From: Microbacterium sp.
GTDB taxonomy: Bacteria; Actinomycetota; Actinomycetes; Actinomycetales; Microbacteriaceae
Direction: 5' to 3'
Assembly: GCA_002703245.1 (NCBI GenBank)
Contig: NZTV01000095.1
Span: 1 to 39,537, forward strand
DNA length: 39,537 nucleotides
Each line of letters begins with the position of its first letter. Position 1 is the first letter of the stretch. Under the pieces are notes generated by a model. That model made no database searches, was not told the DNA's origin, and worked only from the letters and a program-made list of their open reading frames with translations. Below, in pieces: positions 14,085-22,532 of the stretch. The position numbers were made by a program, and so were the translations under genes.

Positions 14085-15278
14085 TCAGCGAGGGGCGTCG
14101 CCGAAGTCGGGGATGGGCAGGCGCTCCCCGCCGCGCAGCGCGGACTCGTGCGCGACGAGCCCGGGGACGGTGTAGCGGGCCGCGACCCACGCGTTCACCG
14201 GTGGCAGGGTGTCGGTGGCCACCGCGGTGACGAAGTCGTCGACGAGGAACTGGTGGCTTCCGTCGTGACCGTTCGGCGCCACGGCGTAGCTGTCGGGGAG
14301 TCGCCCGGTGTCGTGCACGGGCGCGTGACCGCTGATGAAGGCCGGCCGCAGATCGGGGGCGATGTGGCGCAGCGCGGGGTCGTCGGCATCCATCGAGGGG
14401 ACGCACTCGAGATCGGCGGAGACATCGTCCACGCCCGACTTGTCCTGCCAGACGCTCACCTCGGCGAGCTGCTCGAAGCTGCCCTCGGTGCCGAAGAAGC
14501 GGAAGCGCGATTCGCGGATGTGCGAGGGGTACCCGACGCGTCGGAACTCGTTGACCCGCATGGCGCCGCCGTCTGACATCTCGAACAGCGCCGAGGCGTT
14601 GGAGAAGTCGTTCCCGAAGTCGCTGACGTCGCGGTCGAAGACGCCGTCGTCGCGGTCGTCGGCGATGCCGACACAGCTGACGCTGACCGCGTGCGCGTCC
14701 AGCGCGCCGAGCACCCCGCCGACCGAGTGCGTGGGGTACTTCATCGGCGGGAAGCTGGCGGTGCGCTTCCACTCCGGCCCCCCGCTGTACTGGTACGCGG
14801 CGTAGAAGCCGAGGTCCATGTCGTGCACGTAGTCACCTTCGGCGTAGAAGACCCGGCCGAAGGCCCCCTGCTCGCGCTTGGCGCGGGCCAAAACCGTCGC
14901 GGGGTTGTAGTGGCTGGTCTCGCCCATCATGTAGACCAGTCCGGTGCGGCGGACGGCGTCGAGGATGGCCGCGACCTCGTCGACCGTGAACGCCATCGGC
15001 ACCGTCGAATACACGTGCTTGCCCGCTTCGAGGGCCGCAACCGCTTGCGGCCCGTGCGTCCACCGCTGCGTGAAGATCGCGATCGCGTCGACGTCGGAGG
15101 CGAGCATCGCCTCGACGTCGACGAACGTGCCTGCCAGGTCACACTCGTCGACCAGGGCCGTGGCGCGTTCGGGGATCACGTCGGTGACGTACACGTCACC
15201 GACCCCGGGGTGCAGAGCGAACAGGGGTGCGAAGTGGCGGGCGAACTGCCCGGCACCGACGATGCCGATGGAGATCAT
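14085..15278 (-). CDS. Gfo/Idh/MocA-family protein lacking the EKP motif
   Basis: 397 residues. GIVGAGQFARHF (5-16) is the nucleotide-binding loop. Where most family members have EKP, this one reads YSTVPMAF (90-97), so the conserved lysine is missing; this may mean a changed reaction rather than loss of function, since the rest (GETSHYNPATVLARAK, the substrate domain with SGGPEWKRTASFPPMKYPTHS) is well formed. ATG at 15278 has GAGAAAGG about 7 nt upstream. It is 13 nt after the second binding-protein gene, forming a two-gene operon divergent from the sulfatase. A role on the sugar released by the sulfatase is a guess from location. Confidence 0.82.
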   Translation of the reverse strand: MISIGIVGAGQFARHFAPLFALHPGVGDVYVTDVIPERATALVDECDLAGTFVDVEAMLASDVDAIAIFTQRWTHGPQAVAALEAGKHVYSTVPMAFTVDEVAAILDAVRRTGLVYMMGETSHYNPATVLARAKREQGAFGRVFYAEGDYVHDMDLGFYAAYQYSGGPEWKRTASFPPMKYPTHSVGGVLGALDAHAVSVSCVGIADDRDDGVFDRDVSDFGNDFSNASALFEMSDGGAMRVNEFRRVGYPSHIRESRFRFFGTEGSFEQLAEVSVWQDKSGVDDVSADLECVPSMDADDPALRHIAPDLRPAFISGHAPVHDTGRLPDSYAVAPNGHDGSHQFLVDDFVTAVATDTLPPVNAWVAARYTVPGLVAHESALRGGERLPIPDFGDAPR

Positions 15279-15291
15279 GGGTGTGCCTTTC

Positions 15292-16569
15292 TCAGCCGAG
15301 GACGACGTCCATCTCGATGAAGAACTGATCGACCGCTTCCGGGATGGTGAGCGTGCCGAAGCCGAGTTCCACGCCGAGCTGACGGAACTTCTCCTCGAGG
15401 GATCCCTGGCCGGACACAGGCAGGGGCGGCGGGTCGCCGAGGCGGTCGGTGATCGAGGCCTCGTACTCCTGTACCTGCGTCTCGATCGGTCCGAGCTCCA
15501 TGCCGGCCAACTGGGTGGAGGATGCGGGCAGACCGCGGTTAGTGCCGAAGATCGCGCCGACCTCGGGACTGTTGACCAGGAAGTCGGTGAAGGTGGCCGC
15601 TTCTTCGGGGTGCTCGGTGGTCGCGGCGATCGTGTAGAGCATCGACGACTTCAGGAACATGTCCTTCGAGCCTTCGATGAGGGTCGGCGGGGCGACCAGC
15701 GCGATCTGCTCCGGGTCGACGCCGAGGTTCTGTACGTAGCTGGCCCCGAAGTTGTCCCACTGCAGTTCACTGGCCGCGACGGCCGCGTCGAATGCCGTGA
15801 GGGGGCTGAGCTCCTCCAGTCGCTGTTGCGAGACAGCGACGCCCTCGCGCAAGGGGACGCCCTGCTCCCAGAACTCCGTCAGGCGCTCGCGATCGAACCC
15901 CGGCTGGCCGTCTTCCGTGAAGAGGTTGCCGCCCTCGGCGCGCAACTGTAATTCGAAGTTGCGGAAGCCGACGGTCCAGTCGGTGCCGCCGAAGACGCCG
16001 GCGTCGGTGCCCGCGGCGGTGGCATCGGCCATCCAGTCGTTGTACTCCTCCCACGTCCCGGCTTCGAAGGGCTCCATCCCCATCTCGTCGAGCAGGCCGA
16101 GGTTGTAGAACGCGCCGAAGGTGTTGGTCGAGGTTGCGATCCCCAGGGTCTCGCCCTCGAAGACGCCCAGGGCCAGCACCTCGTCGCTGAGGGTGTCGGT
16201 CTGCAACGGGTCGCCGAGGTAGGGGTCGAGGGGGAGGAGCAGGCCCGCTTCGCTGTACTGACGCAGGTACTGCTCGCTGAACTGCATCACGTCCGGGAGT
16301 CCGCCGCCGGCGGCTTCGGTCTGACGCTTCTCCCAGAACTCGGCGAAGCCGAGGAAGGTCGAGCGGATCTGAATGTCGGGATGCTGCTCCTCGAACAGCG
16401 CGATCGACTCCTCGTACATCTCGGCCCGCACGTCGTTGCCCCAGTAGGCGAAGTCGAGTGTGACGGGGCCGTCCGAGGCGGCGTCGTCGCCGGCGGAACA
16501 CCCCGCCAGCGTCGCGGTTGCGATGACGGATCCCGCGGCGAGCGCGGTCCAGCGGCGATATCGGAACAT
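15292..16569 (-). CDS. Second sugar-binding lipoprotein, paralogue of 12577-13866
   Basis: 425 residues from the ATG at 16569 (GGAGGAC ribosome site just upstream). Signal and lipobox LAGC with C24. More than half of the residues match the other binding protein by eye, including WGNDVRAEMYEESIALFEEQHP, FWEKRQTEAAGG and TNRGLPASS, and the C-terminal LGFGTLTIPEAVDQFF. No permease genes accompany it, so it probably feeds the permeases at 10574-12504. It is controlled separately: its -35 TTCACA (16628-16633) and -10 TAGCAT (16605-16610) are interleaved with the double palindrome shared with the sulfatase. Confidence 0.92.
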   Translation of the reverse strand: MFRYRRWTALAAGSVIATATLAGCSAGDDAASDGPVTLDFAYWGNDVRAEMYEESIALFEEQHPDIQIRSTFLGFAEFWEKRQTEAAGGGLPDVMQFSEQYLRQYSEAGLLLPLDPYLGDPLQTDTLSDEVLALGVFEGETLGIATSTNTFGAFYNLGLLDEMGMEPFEAGTWEEYNDWMADATAAGTDAGVFGGTDWTVGFRNFELQLRAEGGNLFTEDGQPGFDRERLTEFWEQGVPLREGVAVSQQRLEELSPLTAFDAAVAASELQWDNFGASYVQNLGVDPEQIALVAPPTLIEGSKDMFLKSSMLYTIAATTEHPEEAATFTDFLVNSPEVGAIFGTNRGLPASSTQLAGMELGPIETQVQEYEASITDRLGDPPPLPVSGQGSLEEKFRQLGVELGFGTLTIPEAVDQFFIEMDVVLG

Positions 16570-16597
16570 CTTTGTCCTCCTAGGAGCGAGTGGCGAT

Positions 16598-16628
16598 AAG
16601 TAGCATGCTACACGGTAGCATGCTACTT
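16598..16628. promoter_or_regulatory. Double palindromic operator between divergent genes
   Basis: The perfect palindrome GTAGCATGCTAC occurs at 16600-16611 and 16615-16626, separated by 3 bp, and the flanks extend the overall symmetry to 31 bp. It overlaps the -10 (16605-16610) and the 17-nt spacer of the minus-strand promoter and lies 30 nt before the sulfatase start. The likely ligand-responsive binder is the GntR/FCD protein at 18054-18758. Confidence 0.75.
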
Positions 16629-16633
16629 GTGAA
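16605..16633 (-). promoter_or_regulatory. Promoter of the second binding protein
   Basis: Minus-strand TTCACA (16628-16633), 17-nt spacer, TAGCAT (16605-16610). The palindromes of the double operator fall exactly on the spacer and the -10, so bound regulator would block RNA polymerase. Confidence 0.6.
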
Positions 16634-16658
16634 CACCTCTCGGGAACCGGAGACCGCA

Positions 16659-17999
16659 ATGACCCAGCCCAACATCCTTCTGCTGCACTGCCATGACCTC
16701 GGCCGCTTTCTGCCCGCATACGGGATCGACACGGTGCAGTCTCCCGCTCTGGACGCGCTCGCGGCGGACGGCATCGTCTTCGAGCGGGCGTTCGCCACCG
16801 CACCGCAATGCTCGCCCGCGCGTTCGTCCCTGTTCACGGGGGATTACCCGCAGCAGACCGGGGTCCTCGGACTCACCCATGATCCGCACGGGTGGGACAT
16901 GGCCGACCCGTCTCGCCACGTCGCGACTCACCTGCGCCGGGCCGGCTACGCGACCGAGCTGGTCGGCATCCACCACGAGTCGCGCACCCTGCCCGATGAC
17001 GAGGTGGCGGAACGGCTCGGATTCGACCACGTCCACACCGGTGGGTACGCCCCCGAGGTCGCACGCCGTGCCGCCGACGCGGTGCGACGGCACGCCGGTC
17101 AGGACGCGCCGTTCTACCTGCAGGTCGGGTTCATCGAGCCGCATCGTCTCCAGTCGGATCGTGACGAGGCCGGCGTCGTCGGCTTCCTCGGTTCGCACAT
17201 CCAAGCCGACGATGAGCGGGGGGTCACGGTCCCTCCGTACCTCGAGGACACCGCATCCAGTCGCGCCGAGATCGCCGAGTTGCAAGGGGCGGTGCGCATG
17301 ATGGATGCGGCCGTCGGCGAGGTGTTGCAAGCGCTCGAGGACTCCGGGGTCGCCGAGGAGACCCTCGTGGTGTTCACCACAGACCACGGGATCGCGATGC
17401 CCCGCGCCAAGTGCTCCCTGTACGAACCCGGACTCGAGGTCGCCCTGATCATGCGCGTGCCGTGGCGAGGCGATCTCGCCGGTGGTCGTCCTCAGGAGAT
17501 GGTGTCCCATCTGAGCGTGGTCCCGACCCTTCTCGGCGCCGCGGGCATCGAAGACACCGAACGTACCGCCCCGAACCTGATCGCTGTCGCCGATGAGCGC
17601 GAACCGGGGCAGAGCGAGGTGTTCGGGCAGATGACCTACCACAACTACTACGACCCCAAACGAAGCGTGCGTGACGAACGGCACAAGCTCATCGTCAACT
17701 ACTCCAACGCGCCTCTCGCGATGGACCCGACGCAGTCGTGGACCCACCGTTCCCTGCCGCTCGGTCTCGATCGTGGAAACATGCCCAACAACCGCGAACG
17801 CGAGCTCTACGATCTCGTCGCCGATCCGCTGGAGCTGACGAATCTCATCGCCGACCCCACGCACGCCGAGGTGCGCGACCGGCTCCAGGCCGACCTCGAC
17901 GCGTGGATGCGGCGCGTAGACGACCCGCTGCTGACGGGGTTCATTCCGGCGCCGCGTACGCGCTCGACCGTTCCGGGAGCGGTCTCGACCTCATCATGA
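16659..17999 (+). CDS. Type I (formylglycine) sulfatase
   Basis: 446 residues from the ATG at 16659, preceded by GGAG; earlier in-frame ATGs fall inside the operator and are rejected. C51 in CSPARSSLFTG is the cysteine converted to formylglycine (CxPxR signature). Residues 5-20 read NILLLHCHDLGRFLPA: the usual first aspartate of the metal-binding DD pair is replaced by H, with the DLGRxLPxYG layout reminiscent of N-sulfoglucosamine sulfohydrolase-like enzymes. TTDHGIAMPRAK supplies later metal/sulfate ligands. No signal peptide, so it is cytoplasmic. It probably desulfates an imported sugar. No formylglycine-generating enzyme gene is in the window. Confidence 0.9.
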   Translation: MTQPNILLLHCHDLGRFLPAYGIDTVQSPALDALAADGIVFERAFATAPQCSPARSSLFTGDYPQQTGVLGLTHDPHGWDMADPSRHVATHLRRAGYATELVGIHHESRTLPDDEVAERLGFDHVHTGGYAPEVARRAADAVRRHAGQDAPFYLQVGFIEPHRLQSDRDEAGVVGFLGSHIQADDERGVTVPPYLEDTASSRAEIAELQGAVRMMDAAVGEVLQALEDSGVAEETLVVFTTDHGIAMPRAKCSLYEPGLEVALIMRVPWRGDLAGGRPQEMVSHLSVVPTLLGAAGIEDTERTAPNLIAVADEREPGQSEVFGQMTYHNYYDPKRSVRDERHKLIVNYSNAPLAMDPTQSWTHRSLPLGLDRGNMPNNRERELYDLVADPLELTNLIADPTHAEVRDRLQADLDAWMRRVDDPLLTGFIPAPRTRSTVPGAVSTSS

Positions 18000-18041
18000 C
18001 GGAGAGGCGCGCGCCGCGCACGGCGGACTCGCGTGGCGACC

Positions 18042-18053
18042 TACACTGAGCAG
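18042..18053 (+). promoter_or_regulatory. Leaderless -10 box for the GntR gene
   Basis: TACACT (18042-18047) is followed by 6 nt and then the ATG at 18054, the spacing expected when transcription starts at the start codon. Confidence 0.45.
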
Positions 18054-18758
18054 ATGCCCAGCGAGCGTGCCGTGGAATCGACCTCGGAGCAGGTCTTCCT
18101 CACACTCCGCAACGAGATCATGCAGGGCGAGATGCCCCCGGGCAGCCGCCACTCGATCTACACGCTCGCCGACCGCCTCGGCGTCTCGCGCACCCCGGTG
18201 CGGGAGGCCGTGCTGCGTCTGGCCGACATCAACCTGGTCACCATCGAGCGCAACCGCGGCGTCGTCGTCCGTCGCATCTCGCTGGCCGACATGGAATCCG
18301 CCTTCGAGATGCGCTTCCTGGTGGAAGGCGGGGCGGTGTCGTTCCTGGCGACGCCGGACGCGCGGAACATCTCCGCCGATCTCGCCCCGCACACCACGCG
18401 GATGCGCGCGGCGCTCGACATCGAGGACGTCCCGGCCTTCGTGGCAGCCGACCGGGCGTGGCACGACACGCTCGTCGCCGCGATGGAGAACCCCTGGATG
18501 CAGTCGCAGATCCAGAACCTGCGCTTTGCGACGCCGCCGCCGCCCGAGCGGGTCCAGCCTCCCCACGTGCGCCTCGGGGCCATCCTCGAAGAGCACGCCG
18601 CGATCACCGACGCGATCGCCGACGGGGATCGCCGGGTCGCGGTCGACGCGATGCGGTCTCACCTGCGCAAGACGGCGCGCTCGCTCGTCCCGCATGCCGA
18701 TCGCGCTGACCTGTCGGACGCGTGGCCGGCGACCCTCGCACGTCACTACCCGGCGTGA
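18054..18758 (+). CDS. GntR-family regulator with FCD domain
   Basis: 234 residues. N-terminal winged helix-turn-helix: SIYTLADRLGVSRTPVREAVLRL (34-56), wing to about residue 75. The FCD domain carries probable metal ligands D133 and H137 (ADRAWHDTL), H181 and H203. FCD regulators usually sense organic acids or sugar acids. The ATG at 18054 is preferred over an upstream GTG at 18033 because a TACACT box lies 6 nt before it. It sits 54 nt behind the sulfatase on the same strand and is the best candidate to bind the double palindrome at 16598-16628. It converges with the GH43-like gene, 15 nt away. Confidence 0.9.
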   Translation: MPSERAVESTSEQVFLTLRNEIMQGEMPPGSRHSIYTLADRLGVSRTPVREAVLRLADINLVTIERNRGVVVRRISLADMESAFEMRFLVEGGAVSFLATPDARNISADLAPHTTRMRAALDIEDVPAFVAADRAWHDTLVAAMENPWMQSQIQNLRFATPPPPERVQPPHVRLGAILEEHAAITDAIADGDRRVAVDAMRSHLRKTARSLVPHADRADLSDAWPATLARHYPA

Positions 18759-18773
18759 TCGGCGCGTGCGGTG

Positions 18774-19727
18774 TCAGCGCGTGCTCACCAGCCGGCCCTC
18801 GACCACTGTGAGGCGGGCCCGCTGCACCGCACTGCGCCGGTGGGCATCGCCCATGGCATCCCCGATCTCGGAGCCGTCCCACCAGGGGTGGGTGAAGAAG
18901 TAGATCCACCCCGACTCCTCGCCGTCGGCGACGACCATCGCGTGGCGTCCGATCTGGATCCCGGTGCTCACGGGGCCGGACCCGTCGAGGAGGAGCGTGT
19001 CCTGCCGCTCCCATGCGACGGCGTCGCGTGAGCGGTGCACCGCGAGTCCCCGCCACTCGTCGGTGATCATCCACCACCAGCCGGCGAGCTCGATCACCAA
19101 CGGCCCTTCGTGCGGGCGGCCGCCGATCGCCGTGCCGGCCGGTTCCCACGCGGCCAGGTCATCCGACACGGCCACCTTCGTGACCGATTCGGCCGCCTCG
19201 TCCTTGTACCACAGGCGCCACCGGCCGTCGGGGCAACGCCGCACGGCAGCGTCGATCACCCGGTCGCTGTCCAGAGGGATCGGCCCCACGCGGCGCCAGA
19301 CGGCGAGATCGTCGGAGACGTACTCGACGATGTGGCGGGCGTGGCCCGCCCAACGGTCGGGGATACCGGCGATCTCGGTGAGGTACATGCGCCACCCGGT
19401 GCCGTCGTGGATGACATCCGGCGCCCAGTGCGTGCGGTCGACATCTCGCGGGGGAGGACCGGGCGAAAGGACGAGAGTGCCGGCGGCGTCCAGCGCGAGC
19501 GTGCCGACGTAGCGCCAGCGTTCGCCGTCGTCGCTGCGGGCGACGCCCACACGGCTGCCGTGCACCCACGCGACGCCGCGGCCGGGGTCGGGGTGCGTGG
19601 CGCGTCGCTGGGTGTAGAACATCCACCACCCCTCGGGGGTGCGCACGACGGTGGGGTCTGTCGCGCCGTCGTAGACGGGGTCGCGGTACACCTCGCCGGG
19701 TGCGCGATCCGTCGGGAGCGGACTCAT
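18774..19727 (-). CDS. GH43-like five-bladed beta-propeller glycosidase
   Basis: 317 residues, no signal peptide. Three acidic residues sit in GH43-type contexts: D24 in DGATDPTVVRT (general base), D104 in HWAPDVIHDG (pKa modulator) and E207 in RPHEGPLVIE (acid). Repeated W-x-F/Y blades (GWWMFYTQRR, GWRMYLTEI, RWRLWYKDE, GWWWMITDEW) fit the propeller. Enzymes of this type remove arabinose, xylose or galactose residues. ATG at 19727 overlaps the upstream oxidoreductase stop (ATGA). It is the last gene of the six-gene operon from 25461. Exact subfamily unclear; GH43 versus a neighbouring clan is not decidable here. Confidence 0.75.
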   Translation of the reverse strand: MSPLPTDRAPGEVYRDPVYDGATDPTVVRTPEGWWMFYTQRRATHPDPGRGVAWVHGSRVGVARSDDGERWRYVGTLALDAAGTLVLSPGPPPRDVDRTHWAPDVIHDGTGWRMYLTEIAGIPDRWAGHARHIVEYVSDDLAVWRRVGPIPLDSDRVIDAAVRRCPDGRWRLWYKDEAAESVTKVAVSDDLAAWEPAGTAIGGRPHEGPLVIELAGWWWMITDEWRGLAVHRSRDAVAWERQDTLLLDGSGPVSTGIQIGRHAMVVADGEESGWIYFFTHPWWDGSEIGDAMGDAHRRSAVQRARLTVVEGRLVSTR

Positions 19728-20842
19728 GGGCGCGCCTGCCCTGAGGGCGCCCGCAGGTCGATGACCGGGCTCTCGAAGCCTCGACGATGGGTCGGATGCG
19801 CGGCGAGCTCGTCGGGGGTGACCGGGCGTCCGTCGGCCGCAGCCGACGCATACATCGCCGCCACCAGCTCCAGCGACCTCGCCGGAGCGTCCGCCGTCGG
19901 CGGCAGAGGCGCTCCCGTACGCAGTGCGGCGAACACGCCGTGCAGGAGAGGGCCGTGACCGCTGGCGACCTCGTGCGTGGGCAGCGCCCAGTCGGCGGCA
20001 TCGACCTCGAAGCCCGGCCCCGGGGTGATCGACCAATTCTCATGGCCGTGCCCGTACAGGTGGTCGACGGTGACGGTCGCCTTCCGCGTGTCGATGCGGA
20101 TCGAGCTGGTCTGCCGCGGCGAGACGGTGCTGGAGACCACTTGCGCGACGGTGCCCTGCGCGAACCGCACGGTGGCGGTGGAGGCGTCCTCGGTCTCGGT
20201 TTCGCGGTCGAGCCGCCACAGGCGCGCTTCGACGCTCGTCCAGTCGCCGAGGAGGAATGCCAGCAGATCGAGCTGATGGATGGCGTGGCCGAGCGTCGTG
20301 CCGCCGCCCTCGGTGCTCCACGTGCCCCGCCAGGGAACGGCGAAGTAGTCGACATCGCGGAACCACAGGGTCTGGCACTGCGCGAGCAGGGGCCGTCCCA
20401 GCGCGCCGTCGTCGAGGAGGCGCTTGACGTGCGCCGCGGCGGTCCCGGTGCGCTGCTGGAACACGACGGCCAATCGACGGTCGGCGGCCGCGGCCGCACG
20501 CCGCATCTCGTCGAGTTCCGCCAGGCTCGGCGCCGGGGGCTTTTCGACCACCACGTGGGCGCCCGCCGCAAAGGCGGCGAGGGTCTGCTCGCGGTGCACC
20601 GCCGGCGGTGTGCAGATCAGGACGACCTCCGGGCGCTCGGCGCTCAGCAGGGCGTCCAGGCCGGCGTGGACCGTCGGCACGTCGTGGGCCTGCGCGAAGT
20701 TCCGCGCCGCATCCGGCGAGATGTCGGTGACGGCCACCAGCTGGGCCGCGGGGTCTGCAGCGACGGCTTCGGCGTGCAGCCGGGCCACGCTGCCGGTTCC
20801 CACCAGCGCGCAGCGCAGCGGACGGTCGGTGTCGAGGGTCAT
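19724..20842 (-). CDS. Gfo/Idh/MocA oxidoreductase (paralogue B)
   Basis: 372 residues. CALVGTGSVARLHAEAV (11-27) binds the cofactor; EKP at 100-102; catalytic-type histidines H186 and H189 in TLGHAIHQLDLL. It aligns along its length with the 372-residue protein at 22529-23647, including YFAVPWRGTWSTEGGGTT and the C-terminal half, so the two arose by duplication. ATG at 20842 follows GGAAGG. Predicted to oxidise or reduce a sugar hydroxyl/ketone with NAD(P). It lies 38 nt after the cupin gene and overlaps the GH43-like gene by 4 nt. Confidence 0.9.
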   Translation of the reverse strand: MTLDTDRPLRCALVGTGSVARLHAEAVAADPAAQLVAVTDISPDAARNFAQAHDVPTVHAGLDALLSAERPEVVLICTPPAVHREQTLAAFAAGAHVVVEKPPAPSLAELDEMRRAAAAADRRLAVVFQQRTGTAAAHVKRLLDDGALGRPLLAQCQTLWFRDVDYFAVPWRGTWSTEGGGTTLGHAIHQLDLLAFLLGDWTSVEARLWRLDRETETEDASTATVRFAQGTVAQVVSSTVSPRQTSSIRIDTRKATVTVDHLYGHGHENWSITPGPGFEVDAADWALPTHEVASGHGPLLHGVFAALRTGAPLPPTADAPARSLELVAAMYASAAADGRPVTPDELAAHPTHRRGFESPVIDLRAPSGQARP

Positions 20843-20880
20843 GGGGGCCCTTCCTTCGTGATGGATCGCGGGGGACCGGG

Positions 20881-21636
20881 TCAGGTCGAGGGCCAGCGCC
20901 AGGTCTGCAGGCGACCGCACATGCCGAACCGGCGCGGCCCGGAGACGGGGTCCGCGCGCACGACGGTCGCGTCGCCCATCTGTCCCGGACGGCCCTCCGC
21001 GAGGGCGGCCAGCTGATCGCGCGTGCGATTCGTCTCGGCGGCGACCGTGCGTTCCCACATCTGCTGCCAGTGTGCGACGCGCGGCCGGACCAGTCTCGCG
21101 GCGCGGCGTTGGAACTCGGCGTAGGCCTCCGGGCCGCGGTCGCGGATGGCGGCGCGCAGCTGCCCGTAGCCCTCGAGTGCGAGGTCGCGGCGGCGGCGTG
21201 CGGCGGAGGCCACGAGATCGGCGTCCCCGTCGGGCAGGGATGCCGCCGCGGCGTACGCGTCGGGATCCTCCAGCACCTCCGTCGGGAACGTCAGGACCGC
21301 ATCCCCCGCCTCGGGAAGGCCCGCGTTCTGCATGACCACGACGAGCCGGAGGTCGCCGCGGTTGACGAGCCGATGCGCGGTGCCGGGTGAGAAGTAGACC
21401 ACCTCGCCGGGCGCCAACGGGTGGATGGCCGCCCCCTCGTGGGACAGCGTGTGCACCTCACCGATACCGCCGGTGACCACGTAGCCCTCGCTCGAGGCGG
21501 TGTGCAGGTGCGGAGATCCGCCGGCGAGTCCGTCGGCTCCCTCGGTGTCGTAGACGCACAGATCGCTGACGGCGACCCCGCCGGGGAAGATCGGCGGGAT
21601 GCGGATGGCACCGGTCAGCGGATGCCCCGCGCTCAC
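20881..21636 (-). CDS. Cupin-domain protein
   Basis: 251 residues from a GTG at 21636 that overlaps the stop of the DUF6807 gene (GTGA). The cupin motifs are complete: H43, H45 and E50 in PHLHTASSEGYVVTGG and H88 in YFSPGTAHRLVN, a three-His-one-Glu metal site. The C-terminal third (about 110-251) is helical and charged and not recognised. Cupins of this kind are sugar isomerases, lyases or binding proteins. Placed between two paralogous oxidoreductases and a DUF6807 protein, it may act on a keto-sugar intermediate; this is inference. Confidence 0.78.
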   Translation of the reverse strand: MSAGHPLTGAIRIPPIFPGGVAVSDLCVYDTEGADGLAGGSPHLHTASSEGYVVTGGIGEVHTLSHEGAAIHPLAPGEVVYFSPGTAHRLVNRGDLRLVVVMQNAGLPEAGDAVLTFPTEVLEDPDAYAAAASLPDGDADLVASAARRRRDLALEGYGQLRAAIRDRGPEAYAEFQRRAARLVRPRVAHWQQMWERTVAAETNRTRDQLAALAEGRPGQMGDATVVRADPVSGPRRFGMCGRLQTWRWPST

Positions 21637-22532
21637 GGCGCCAGCTCCCTCGCGATCGAACGCGCCTCCTCCGCATCCCAGATGCGGTCGCCGAAGACAT
21701 AGCGGTGGGAGAGGGAGATCTCCGTCTCGGGGGCGAAGTGGATGTGCTCGTCGAACGACGGCGACGGGCTGAGCACCGGGAACGGTTCGCTGCGCACGAA
21801 CCACTTCACCGGCGGAGGCGCCGAGGACGCCCCCGCGTAGGAGAGCACGGTCCCGCCGCCGTCGACATCGTCGTGCCGGCCCGAGAAGGCGACCCATTCC
21901 GCGACGGTCCCCATGAGCTCGTCCGGGTCTGAGGCGTCGGGTGAGACCACTGTCCCGCCGGTCCATGCGCGCGGCATCCGCAGGAAGAAACCGGTGTAGC
22001 CCGCGTTCGGTCGCCCCTGGGTCGTCGGACTCCCGAGCTCGAGGGTCCTGCCACTGATGTTGCGCAACGTGGTGTCGAAGTCGAGGACCCACAGCCCCCG
22101 ATCGCGGTCGACGCCCCCGAACCGGTGGGTCCGCGTCTCGGAGACCCACTCGCTGCCCGCCTGTGTGATCCACGTGAGCTGTTCGGTGAAGGCGACCTCC
22201 TTCCCGGCATCGACGAGGGTGGCGAAGTCGTCGTGGCGCATCCGGCCGACATTGTCGCGCGCGACATAGCCCTCCCCGTCGATGTAGGTCGGGCCACCCC
22301 AGAAGTTCTCGCCGGACACATGGGTCCACGTGAACTGGAGACCCTTGTGCCAGCGGTGGTCCCACGGGCGGTACCCGGTCAGGATCCCCCCGTCGAGGGT
22401 GCGGATCGGGTGCAGGTACGGCTTCGGACCCTCGAAGGTCGGCGCGTCGGATGCGAAGACGTACGTGGCGATCTCGGTGTCGTCCGCGCGGACGACCAGC
22501 CGATCCTCGCCGCGGGTGATGGTGAGCGTCAT
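21633..22532 (-). CDS. DUF6807 / PmoA-like protein
   Basis: 299 residues. The stretch HPIRTLDGGILTGYRPWDHRWHKGLQFTW (H41, H59, H62) followed by ENFWGGP is the signature of the DUF6807 family, named PmoA-like from a misapplied methane-oxygenase label. Members are beta-rich and accompany Gfo/Idh oxidoreductases in carbohydrate loci; their activity is not established to my knowledge. The fold resembles galactose-mutarotase-like sandwiches, so binding or epimerising a sugar is plausible. ATG at 22532 overlaps the preceding oxidoreductase stop by 4 nt, showing tight coupling. No signal peptide. Confidence 0.8.
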   Translation of the reverse strand: MTLTITRGEDRLVVRADDTEIATYVFASDAPTFEGPKPYLHPIRTLDGGILTGYRPWDHRWHKGLQFTWTHVSGENFWGGPTYIDGEGYVARDNVGRMRHDDFATLVDAGKEVAFTEQLTWITQAGSEWVSETRTHRFGGVDRDRGLWVLDFDTTLRNISGRTLELGSPTTQGRPNAGYTGFFLRMPRAWTGGTVVSPDASDPDELMGTVAEWVAFSGRHDDVDGGGTVLSYAGASSAPPPVKWFVRSEPFPVLSPSPSFDEHIHFAPETEISLSHRYVFGDRIWDAEEARSIARELAP

